Shown here: positions 53,918 through 64,000 of the stretch, one piece after another
Layout: each line of letters begins with the position of its first letter
How positions within the stretch are numbered: position 1 is the first letter of the stretch
From: Dromaius novaehollandiae
Taxonomy: Eukaryota > Chordata > Aves > Casuariiformes > Dromaiidae
Reading direction: 5' to 3'
Length of the DNA: 64,000 nucleotides
Assembly: GCF_036370855.1 (NCBI RefSeq)
Contig: NC_088098.1
Coordinates: forward strand, 203,715,336-203,779,335
Position numbers and translations under genes: made by a program
Notes under the pieces: generated by a model
Databases searched by the model: none
What the model was told of the DNA's origin: nothing
The model's input: only the letters and a program-made list of their open reading frames with translations

Positions 53918-54043
53918 GAGCTTACTCCCTGGACATATGTAACCACTCATCCCTGCACTCAGTCACAATTTCATGCCTGGTGCTGTGAATTGTCCAAATT
54001 CTAACAGAAGAGGAAGCTGCAGGGCCCACATGTAAGCAATCAA
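53918..54043 (+). repeat. Direct repeat pair, copy 2
   Basis: Same strand and order as copy 1, with scattered substitutions (by eye about 80-85% alike). Homology fades on both sides. Confidence 0.75.
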
Positions 54044-55301
54044 AGCCAACAAGCTCTTTGAACAGCTTAATGCAATTAACCCTTTGAATGCCGAACCTCC
54101 AGGTATGCCAGAACCATGCCAAAGGCAGAGGGCTGTAGTTCAGCACAGCTACTGCAGACACTGAGACCAGATGCAGGCAAGAAACTCAGGCCCTCACATG
54201 AGAACTGCATGACATGCCCTGCTAAAACTGGGGAGAGCACTTCTCCGAGGGCTGCAGCCAGAGGTGGAGGAGACCCTTGCCAGTTGCCTCTTTGCATGAT
54301 AGCCATCTCAGTGATGTTATCCAGTGCGTCCTGAACACCTACTTTGCAGATGGGACCTAAAGGTCTGAGACGTGGTTCTGGCTGTGAAACCACCTGGCTC
54401 ACAGGTGTGTGGGTCTGTGCAACCCCTGTGCTGCTCCGTGGGCAGGCCGGACTAGGGGGATCACCAACTAATGGCAAGGGCTGCTACATATTTTACAAAA
54501 ACAACTGCTGCTCGTGGGACCAAAGGAAATAGAGCTCCCTTATAACTGAACAACACAAGGTTTTAACAGCTGAAAACAGCACAACAATCAGAAAATGAAT
54601 GTAAAAGCATGAGGATGAGGTGGGAGGTGGGTAACTCAGGTTTTCAATACCTTACATGAACATGGGGCTGCCCTTGGACCCTGGACTGACAAATGCGCTG
54701 TTTATCTACCCAGCAGTTACCAGTTATACATAAGATTAATACTGGCCATCAAAACTCCAAGAAACCCTGATTCTTGCAATATGATAGAGCTACAGACATT
54801 GTACGGAGAACTTGGCATACACACCCCACGGCAAAAGACGGAGCCGTGGCAGGCTGCGGGCTGCGGGCTCCGGTGCTGCCTCACGGGCACCCGCTGACAA
54901 ACCACCTCACACTGACAACACTCCCGTAAGGCTGCTTAGCACTGCCCATTTCAAAGAAAATAATCTGAGAATGTTCACTATATTAGGGGTGGTTCAAAGC
55001 CACCACGGAGAAAATATGCACAAAAATGTAAACGGGGTATTAGACATGACCTCCTGACAGATTAAATCCTGCCAATGGTCAGCAAGGACTGTGGGAAGTG
55101 CTATAAGCTGTTTTGCTTTAGATTGCTAAGGTTGCACTCATCAGCATGGAAAAGCAACATTTAAAACTGAAGGCATTTTGGAAAAAAATTATTTTCAGAC
55201 CTATGGTAAATGCCATCATTTATTAAAGAGAAAAACTTGGTAATACAGATGAAAAATGTATAGTTTACAAGCAGCATTGGAAAGTATTTCTCAATAATGT
55301 G

Positions 55302-55352
55302 TGTCCATGTATATATATTACAAATATGCACTATATATATATACACACACAC
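55302..55352. repeat. (TA)n / (CA)n microsatellite
   Basis: TATATATA runs followed by ACACACACAC. Confidence 0.8.
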
Positions 55353-56656
55353 CTCTAGCTGTGTTTCAGACTATCCTAGTTACTTTTACAAGCACTGTTT
55401 TTGATTTTCACTCAAGTATAGAGAAAGTGATTTATACAATAAATATAAGAACCCTTTTCTTTAAATCACTGTATGATTTTGCTTATGCTATTATGTTTTA
55501 TAGCTGGACAGTGTATTTAGCACTTTATACTATTGTCTTTTAAACAAGATTACTGTTAACAGACTACACTTTTAATACAAAAGAAATATTCTTTAAGGAA
55601 GCAAGGGGAGGTTACACTGGCCTTAAGAGGTAATCAAACTTCTACATTTATGCTCTGTATCAAAATTTTGCAGATTAACAATAGCAGAAATGTGCACAAG
55701 CATCACTGTGACATGCATTTTAACATACATAGAATATGGAGGGAGGATGGTTATAATTAAAGATTTTTTTTTTTCCAAGAGTGACAAACTCTCCCCATTT
55801 CCAGGATCCCAGTGCAGCCTGTGTACATTATAAGCAAGAGGATGGGTTTTAATTAGAGGAGAAGGTCCTGATTCAACAAAGCCTTCAAGTGCCATGCCAA
55901 ATTCAAACCTTTATTTTAGTAATACTGCTTTTGAAATCCTTTCCTCAGTCAGAGTCCTGATGAAGCCATCTGTGCTCATTACGACCACAGAAATGTCCTG
56001 CCATAACAAAGCTTATACAAAGCACTGCCATTCCCCAAGTACTTGCCTGAGCAAATGTGCACTCCCATCAATGTTCTTCTCCCTCAGCCTTCTCCACCCT
56101 TGACTCTCATCCTCATTGCTTGACCCCCATCCCACTAACCCTTCTGCCTCTGCTTCTGGTTTTGCACAGGTTATCATCAGCTGCAGGTTATCAGAGGTAA
56201 TATTTTTCAGAACCTGTGCTATTTGAAGTCAGAAGGCTAAATAAAGTGCAGATCATATACAGTGCAATATCGAATTCTTCTTTTTTTTTGACTATGCTAT
56301 GTGATAATTTTTCACACTTGTATTTCTTTAATAATTTGTTTAGACTGTGCAAGCCAAGTTCTGATTATCTAAATTCCACCTATATCCTTGTGTCTAGGTT
56401 TTCTATTGGCTGGATCTGATCCTTCAAGATGCTTAATCATCAGGAAAATATAAGTCTTAGCAATTCAGGGGGATTTTGACCATCATGACCCCATCCTGAC
56501 AACTTTAAAGAAAATGTGAAACAAAACACTCATGGAAAAAGGATCCTGAACTTTGACTGGAAATATAGTGACAATGGGCAGGAATAAAGATTTTTATCTC
56601 TTAGAGAGTTTATTGGGGGCAGGAAACAATAGAACTGTAAATTTTAATAAACTAGG

Positions 56657-57305
56657 ACAGAATCACAGAATAGCTGTGGTTGGAGGTTCTCCTGGAGATC
56701 ATGTGGTCCAACCCTACCTGCTCAAGCAGGGTCACCTAGAACCTGTTGCCGAGGACTGTGTCAAGTTGGATTTTTAATATCTCCAAGGAAGGAGACTCCA
56801 CAACCTCTCTGGGCAACCTGTTCCAGTGTTTGAGGACCCTTACAGTGAAAAAATGTTTTCTTATGTTCAGATGGAGCTTCCTGTGTTTCAGTTTGTGCCT
56901 GTTGCCTCTTGTCCTGTCACTGGGCACCACTGAGAAGAGTCTGGCACCATCCTCTTCACACCCTCCCTTCAGATACTTATTTGCATTGATAAGATTTCCC
57001 CTCACGTCCCCCCCCAGTCTTCTCTTCTCCAGGCTGAACAGGCCCAGCTCTCTCAGCCTTCCCTCATGTAAGAGAGAATCCAGTTCCTCCATCATCTTAG
57101 TAGCCCTCCTCTGGACTCGCTCCAGTAGCTCCATGTCTCTCTTGTATTGGGGAGCCCAGCATAGACCCAGCACTCCAGATGAGGCCTCTCCAGGACTGAG
57201 GAGAGGGGAAGGATCACCTCCCTCAGCCTGCTGGCAATGCTCTTCCTAACACAGCCCAGGACACCACTGGCCTCCTTTGCCATGAGGGTGCATTGGTGGC
57301 TCGTG
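56657..57305 (-). mobile_element. CR1 LINE, 5'-truncated 3' end (copy 1, inverted)
   Basis: On the minus strand it ends in two ATTCTGTG-type octamers at 56671-56657. It encodes the C-terminal part of CR1 ORF2: [52 protein letters not shown]. The 145-codon frame at 57173-56736 is this relic. About 650 bp, truncated at its 5' end and inactive. Confidence 0.92.
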
Positions 57306-59617
57306 TAAATGGACGAATGTGCCTAGAGAGGCTGCATTGACATTAGCATATTGATTCAGAGCAGCAGTGCGGTTTTGAGGCCAGCCTCCTGGTTGCCTCC
57401 ACTTTCCCATGTATTGTTTCAGTTTGCAGAGCAGTTTGGGGATGCAAAAATTAGATTCCTTTTGGAGAAAACTGTCATGAAGCTCTACCCCAGGTGTGCC
57501 ACGTGCCCTCCCAGCCTTATCTAACGCAGGGAGAAGGGTTCAGACCGAAGACTGATCCTTTGGGCACCTTCAAACCACCTGTGTGACGGGGACATTCAGC
57601 CCAGGCTGCCAGACTAGGTCTAGTTGAAGGTAACTCTGCCATACTCTGCACTGAGGAGTGTGCAAATGCAGGAATCACAGCACCAACTGTTTAGACCTAC
57701 TGACTTGCTTCTTTTGCACTGAATTATTTCACAGTGTAGACATACCCAAAGGAAACTGTTTTAGCACCAGAAGTCAGTTCCAAGTCTCCTACTGAGTGCT
57801 TCGCCTGTGTGTAGCCAACAGCAGAGAGTCATAAACAAGATGGATGTGGCCCTCTGGTAATGTTTCTATCAGCAGCAGTTATATAAATGTAATTGTGCAT
57901 GACTTGAATTAGGCTGGAATATGTTTGTGATATTCAAGGCTAACAGATGAATATGTGGCCTGGGCAGCTTTGCCTGACAAAACACTTTGTTTATATTTGC
58001 TGATGATAACCACAGTCGCCTAAATTGATATCATGTGTATAAACCTCCATGTGTATTTCTATTTGCTTAGAAATTACAAAATCAAAGTCAGCTTTCCAGC
58101 CATGTGACTCTGAAGTGTCTGGCAGGAGTAAATATTCAGTGTAAGGCACAGGCGCATGGTCTGTGCTAAGCTGGTAAGAGCGATGCGGAGAACTGAAGTC
58201 TGCTTGCACAGTCATGCAAACCCACATGGGTTGCCTATGGCTATCTGGAGTCCCACAGCTTCATTTCAGTGCTGTGCTTTAAAAGGTTATTTCCTGTCCA
58301 AATTTAAAGTCATAAGAACAGCCCTGAGCACTGTGTCATTATCCAAACACTGTACAAGCGTTGCCTAAATCCACTTTTATAACCCTACTGGAGAATTAAG
58401 GAATTGCACCCATTTTTGCACAGAAGGGAACTGAGCCAAAGGAAGGTGAAGTGTCTTGCAAAACTCTGTGTAAGAAACCCAGACCTGGGAATCCTGCATT
58501 CCTTCCCCATTGCTATGGTCACTCCCCTGATCCAGCTTAGCAGACTTCTCTCTAAAAGTTTTTATTGGTTCAAAAATGTGACCTACTTCTTTCATGGGCC
58601 ACTTCCAGTTGCCACCTCACTCTCCTTGGCTGCTCTCTCTGTGCTTTCCCTCCCTGTCCCTCCCTCCCGTCTTCGCAGGGCAGGAGGAAGCTGGCCTGTG
58701 CTGCACGAGGGCTGCCTGTCCCGGAGCACCCAGCACCTCTTCCCCTGCCCACCAAGCTCACATCCTTTGTTGGGAAAGCTGTCCAAACCCCAGATCTGTC
58801 CTGTCTTGATTTTGACAAAAGACTGTGCTGATTTGGAATTTCCTTTTCAAAAATCACCTATGCAGCCCACCCTTCACCACACTTAATCACAAGAAAAACA
58901 GCAAGAGAAAGTACACCGCCAACAAAATAAACCACAGGGTTTTGGAATAACATTGGAGTTCCCAGGATCATGACTAGGCTTGAGATAAGTAAAAAAAACA
59001 TTCTTCAGGGTTTGATTACAGCACCTCAAACACTGCAGCTAGGGTTTGGTATCCACACAACCTCAAAACTGCAAATCAAAGCTACTCCCCTCCCCCAAAA
59101 TCAATGTGTAAGGTTGAAAAATAAAACCTCCACATTTTTGTCTTGGCTGTCAGACAAAGCATAACAGTGTTTGTTATAATCAATGGATGGCTGATATCCT
59201 TGTCCCTGAGCACTTCCCAGAGTCCAGATCCACCCCAATTTATTGTTAACCTCTTCCTTTTCTCAGAATTTGAGTGTCATGGAGATTATCGGTCCCTTTC
59301 TAGCTGATTTACATTCATTGTCTGTTTTCCACTGCAAACCCAACCCACGTTACCAGGAACGTGGAAAGCACCAGGGAAGCAGGACAGTGACGAAGGAAGG
59401 CACTGAAGATTACTGCAGATGAGGATCTGAATGCAGCAGGTGGAAGGGGCAAAGGCATCTGAATGTAGGCATTTAGAGATTTATATCACCTTCTCACTTT
59501 TGCAGTAATAAAGTTTTTTTAGAACTGCAAGATGCACTTTAGAGAATAAAATATACTATCACAGGAAATAGTAACTTGATGACATATATAGTATTATTGC
59601 TAAAATATGGGAATATT

Positions 59618-60558
59618 TACGACCTTGATGAAGGGACAGAGTGCACCCTCTGCAAGTGTGCCTATGATACGAAACTAGGGGGAGTGCCTGATGCACCATA
59701 GGGCTGTGCTGCCATTCCCAGGGACCTGGACAGGCTGGGGAGATGGGCAGAGAGGAACCTCATGAACCTTCCGCAAAGGCAAGTGCAGACTCCTGCACCT
59801 TGGGAGGAATAACCCCATGCAGGCTGGGGGCTGACTTGCTGGAAAGCAGCTCTGTGGAGAAGGACCTAGGAGTGCTGGTGGACAACAAGTTGACCATGAG
59901 CCAGCAATGTGTCCTTGTGGCCAAGAAGGCCAATGGTATCTTGGGGCGCATTAGGAACAGCGTTGCCAGCAGGTCGAGGGAGGTGATCCTTCCCCTCTAC
60001 TCAGTCCTGGAGGGGCCTCATCTGGAGTGCTGGGTCCATGCTGGGCTCCCCAATACAAGAGAGGCATGGAGCTACTAGAATTAGTCCAGCGAAGGGCTAC
60101 TAAGTTGATGGAGGAACTGGATTCTCTCTCGTATGAGGGAAGGCTGAGAGAGCTGGGCCTGTTCAGCCTGGAGAAGAGAAGACTGGGGGGGGAGAGGGGG
60201 GAAATCTTATCAATGCATATAAGTATCTGAAGGGAGGGTGTGAAGAGGATGGGGCCAGACTCTTCTCAGTGGTGCCCAGTGACAGGACAAGAGGCAACGG
60301 GCACAAACTGAAACACAGGAAGCTCCATCTGAACATGAGGAAAAGCTTCCTTACTGTGAGGGTGACTGAGCCCTGGAACAGGTTGCCCAGAGAGGTTGTG
60401 GAGTCTCCTTCCTTGGAGATATTCAAAAGCTGTCTGGACAGGGTGCTGGGCAATGTGGTCTAGGTGACCCTGCTTGAGCGGGGGGGGTGGGGGGGGGGTG
60501 GATGAGATGATCTCCAGAGGTCCCTTCCAACCTCAACCATTCTGTGATTCTGTGATTT
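59618..60558 (+). mobile_element. CR1 LINE, 5'-truncated 3' end (copy 2)
   Basis: Begins in ORF2 at DLDEGTECTL, continues with DTKLGG, GADLLESSSVEKDLGVLVDN, QCVLVAKKANGILG and [12 protein letters not shown], and ends in two ATTCTGTG octamers (60539-60554). Several stops and frameshifts break the frame. A G-rich stretch at 60479-60500 lies in its 3' part. Confidence 0.93.
60479..60500 (+). repeat. G-rich tract in the CR1 copy 2 3' end
   Basis: G runs of 8 and 10 separated by single T; possible quadruplex former. Confidence 0.7.
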
Positions 60559-62454
60559 ATTTTTGTCTTTTTTATTGATTAACAGAAGAAAGCAGAAAAG
60601 GCTTAGCTGTGTACAAAGGACCAATAAGACAGTTATGAACTAAACACCACATAGACATGGCATTCTGGAGACACAGCACTCAAATTCTAGACCACTTCAT
60701 TTCAGTCCTGCTTAGAGAGTCGTTATTCCAGAAGTAAGTTCAAATGCTCATAACTACTTGAATATCTAGAGCTGTACCGAAAATAGGATTTACACTTCAT
60801 GAAAATCAGTGAAAATTCCGTGTTTTTTCTGCACTGATCTAACACAGATATTCTGGAAATGGTTTGTGAAACTTTGCAGAAGGACCTGTAGTTAGCAAAT
60901 TATTGGACAGAGCTGGATGTCAGCCCTCACTGACAACTGTCTCTCTTTCTGGTCTCATGAATACTGAACATGTACAAGATGAATTAGCTCTAATAGATTC
61001 TACTCTTAACCTATCTGCTTAAAACCTGACCTGGGCTGCAGAAAACCCACAATTAATCCATACCTCCAGTAAGGCTAAGTGGAGCCTTCTGCTTCCCACA
61101 GCAGCATCCTAAGCAGTTGTGTTTTCCTGGAAAGGTAGAACTTTCTGATAGGAAATAGTTCTGTTATGGCCCTTAGAAACCTCTCCCTGACAATTGTATT
61201 TTTTGGACTGCAATTATTAAAAACATTTTCAACTCAAGCAAAAATATCAGACTTTCTCTAAATCTATGGTAAAGAGGCTAGCATTCATCCAAACTTTTTC
61301 TTTTCCTTTTTATTGCAAAGGTAGCTTAAAATACCAGCTCATTCAAAACAAAACTTCCAGGGCATAAAAAGTGGGCTGACCTCTCCCACACATGCATAAT
61401 AAGGCAGCTAAAATAAAAGCAGCAGGAAGAATATGAACTTCAAGCTGTGTGAGTATGATGAAAGTAAAACAAGACAGAAGCCTGTATTTTTAAAGCATGA
61501 ATACCTGAGGAAAACAGCTTCCAAATGAATTGAAAAGATTTTAACACTGTACATTTTATAATTTTACATATTATAATTTATTATAACTGTGAATCTGTGA
61601 TACATGTCACAAATACTGAGACATAAGTATTATATTCAATGCTCAATAGAGGAATTAGATAGCTTGTTTCCAAATTTTACTTTAAAAACATAGGCTAATG
61701 ATACCGTAGAAAATTCTCACTTTGACTCCTAGAAAGTACTGAGATCTTTGCTTAGATTACCCTCTAATTTACCAAACTGTTAAGTTAAAACAATGTGGAA
61801 GTCTCCTATTTGACTAAAATGTGGTCTCAATGTCTTTTTTTCTAATATTTCACCCTGGCAAGAAAGATCTCTCTCAAACACCCGTCAAAGTTTAAATCAG
61901 TGAATCCGCCTTTTCTGTAATTAATGGAGCTATAAGTATGTCAGAACAATAAACAGATGGAAGATTTGCCTAAGCTTCCCCTGCCACCATTAAACACAAA
62001 AGACTGTCATATAGTTCAGTATGCTGGAAGTCAGACAGATGGGACATAGGCCAGCGAGCCCTCATGTTGCTGTATTATTCTTTCATCAGTTACAGTCATG
62101 GCTTTTGTTGGGATTTAAATTCTTCCTTTTGTTCTGAGGAATTATGTTAGGGCACAACTGCATGAACACAGCTATTGCAGCTGGAAAATGCTGCGGTAAC
62201 GTCCTCTTTTGTGTATTCCTCTTTTGTACTCCTCAGCTTACCTCTCCTACTGCAAAAAGAAAAATTCTGCCTTTCCAGGACTTTTGAAAAGAAAAAAAGT
62301 AACTATAATATGAAAAATATTGAATGTAGGGATAAGATTTACCTCCATGGTCAGCCACCTAAATTTAAGGGAAGAATTCAGTTTAGGATGTGTAAGTATA
62401 GGTACGTTTCTACATATAAGTGGCTATATGTGCCCTAGCTACCTAAGGCCCTGT

Positions 62455-62760
62455 TGTAATCAGTGGAGATCTAGAGAGAGATTCATCTCAAAAGATGTCC
62501 ATATTTGGTCAGCTGATCTACTCTCTCCAGTCTGGGCTCAATTCAGTTACCTAAACATAGGCGTCTAGCATTATTTGACATACATTAAGTCATCCAAGAT
62601 TTCTTTGAAATGCTGGCAAGTAGGAAGGATACAGGACTTATGGGAGTTTTATACTCTTCTGGACCAGCAGCTGGAGTCCAGGTGGGATATACTAGGGAAT
62701 CTCAAATGTTGCTAGGTTCCTACATGTGGGCATTGGATTCAAAGCCCCTACTGCTTGCAC
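62455..62760 (+). repeat. Unnamed repeat family A, copy 3
   Basis: Aligns with 28756-29080 (+) and 39310-39480 (-). Contains ATTCAGTTACCTAAACATAG, ATACAGGACTTATGGGAG and CCAGGTGGGATATACTAGGG. A further AGACACCTACACTGAGTGTC stretch at about 62825 may belong to it. Confidence 0.6.
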
Positions 62761-64000
62761 TGCCTAGACCTCTAATAGCTATAACAGGTCTGAGACCTTC
62801 CTTAGATGTAAATGCCTGCACTATAGACACCTACACTGAGTGTCTGCATCTGCAGCTGAAAACCATCTTAATGTTACCAATTCTAAGACTCTGTGTTTAC
62901 TATGAAGTGCAAAAGCATTTTCACACTGTCGAGTCTGGAAGGGCATCCTGGCAATGTGTGGACTGTACATTTGAGAGGGATCATAGTATGCCTCATTCCC
63001 CCACACTGAGAATCTGAGTCTGAAAGCTAGAAAGAAACTGTGACAGCCTGTGGGCTAGACACGGTCTGAGAGTCCCGTAGGAGGCTTCCAGCTAACTTAC
63101 ACATAATTGTCTGTCTCTTTGTGATGTTGCATAAACTTCCTTGCCTGCGCACTCCCATAGCCGGATACTAGTTTTTAACAGAAGTACACTGGCTTGTATT
63201 TTGGTACACAAATACTGACCCTTCTGATCTGGTGTGATGGCTTCACTGCATGCACTTTTTCCCTATACTGAGCAGAAAAGCAGACTCAATGGTAGACTGT
63301 CACATCTCTCCTGTACCCCACATAATCTTGTCAGCAAAAGTGACTGGCAATACCGTCCCATTTATTGAGCTGAGGGCTGAATCAGTCTTCATTTCTGGTA
63401 AGAAAGCAAGCTGCCAAATTCATGGAGCTGGGTTCAATGGGTGCCTTTGAGCCTTTTACTCTATAGACTCCAACTGGCTCAGTTCTCCAAAAATGAATGT
63501 ATGCAACATGCAAGATTGCACTCATGGTAAATTCCCATATAGCTTTAGAGACAAGTACTGACCATGCCTAATAACCGCTAACACATCCTTCTAGAAATAA
63601 GGCAACCCCTGAGACTGAGCTGTTTTCACATGTGATCCAGAGGCAGTTATCCAGAAACTTGGTCTGCAAGCATCTAAATCTGACATTTGGGCCACAGTAG
63701 GACCATAAAGCTCCAATCGAATCCCACAGGTAACTAAAATAGCATCACTCTTCAGAAGTGTCTATAAAACTGTTTGCTCTTGTAATTCATCAGTCGCACT
63801 ACTGAATTCTCTTCCGTGTGAGCAGTGGAGCAAAGCTGTGTACAGCTAAATGCATCTGAACAATGGAAACAGGTAAACACTCTTAATTAATTTAGATGAT
63901 GGAATATTTATTATACTGGCTTTTAAAGGCAGATATAATACTTTAAGTTAGCAGATATAATCGAAATGAGGCAATGAAGGGAAATGGCTAAGAAAGAAAT

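Larger units (their letters stand above)
50180..64000. other. Region downstream of MMP27, no gene recognised
   Basis: 13.8 kb where MMP20 would be expected by synteny. No MMP active-site, cysteine-switch or hemopexin exon is readable on either strand. It contains a 120-bp direct repeat pair, a (TA)n(CA)n tract, two CR1 fragments in opposite orientation and repeat family A copy 3. The stretches 50.2-53.3, 54.1-56.6, 57.3-59.6 and 60.6-62.4 kb otherwise show nothing I can name. Confidence 0.6.

Noticed and set aside
56736-57173. 145-codon minus-strand frame with a real protein signature
   Set aside because: It is the CR1 ORF2 C-terminus in a truncated element, recorded as a mobile element and not as a host gene.
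63930-63961. Two GCAGATATAAT motifs resembling the ADIM segment of MMP exon 3
   Set aside because: No flanking WSS..TPL or splice sites, and stops follow at once. An AT-rich coincidence.

Overview
The window is vertebrate genomic DNA. It has split genes with GT-AG introns, TATA promoters and AATAAA signals. Two CR1-type LINE copies end in the ATTCTGTG octamer typical of sauropsid CR1, and repeat load is otherwise low. A bird is the most likely source; a turtle or crocodilian is not excluded.

The content is a tandem array of four matrix metalloproteinase (MMP) genes, all on the + strand. Gene A (exons 3-10 only, 20-5427; exons 1-2 lie left of the window) is a collagenase/stromelysin-type MMP with an expanded hinge. 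Gene B (12769-21029) is stromelysin-like (MMP3/MMP10 class). Gene C (29964-37052) is a collagenase (MMP1/MMP8 class). Gene D (42517-49905) is MMP27, the gene called CMMP/MMP22 in chicken. Every exon was placed by reading frame, splice consensus and family exon length. Exons 3, 5, 8 and 10 are 149, 162, 160 and 101 bp in all four genes. All frames are open, so the four genes look functional.

The order fits the mammalian 11q22 MMP cluster read from the MMP13 end towards MMP7: stromelysin/collagenase genes, then a collagenase, then MMP27. MMP20 would be expected next, but 50.2-64.0 kb holds no recognisable MMP exon. Toothless birds are known to have inactivated MMP20.

The proteins are secreted zymogens: signal peptide, propeptide with cysteine switch, zinc catalytic domain (HExGHxxGxxH plus Met-turn), proline-rich hinge, and a four-bladed hemopexin domain closed by a Cys-Cys pair. 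They would act outside the cell on collagen and other matrix proteins. Genes B, C and D each carry a consensus AP-1 site (TGAGTCA) 25-31 bp upstream of a TATA box, the classic layout for inducible MMP genes.

Intergenic layout: 5.7-12.6 kb has GC-rich patches and no gene. 21.5-29.8 kb has one copy each of two unnamed repeat families, a degenerate tandem array, a decayed CR1 and a possible relic first exon. 37.3-42.4 kb has a further copy of one repeat family and a GACA microsatellite. 50.2-64 kb has two CR1 copies in opposite orientation, a 120-bp direct repeat and another repeat-family copy. No new multi-gene system was found. The points most worth a second look are the altered cysteine switch of gene B, the hinge minisatellite and altered zinc-site loop of gene A, the MMP27 gene without a C-terminal tail, and the repeat families shared between intergenic regions.
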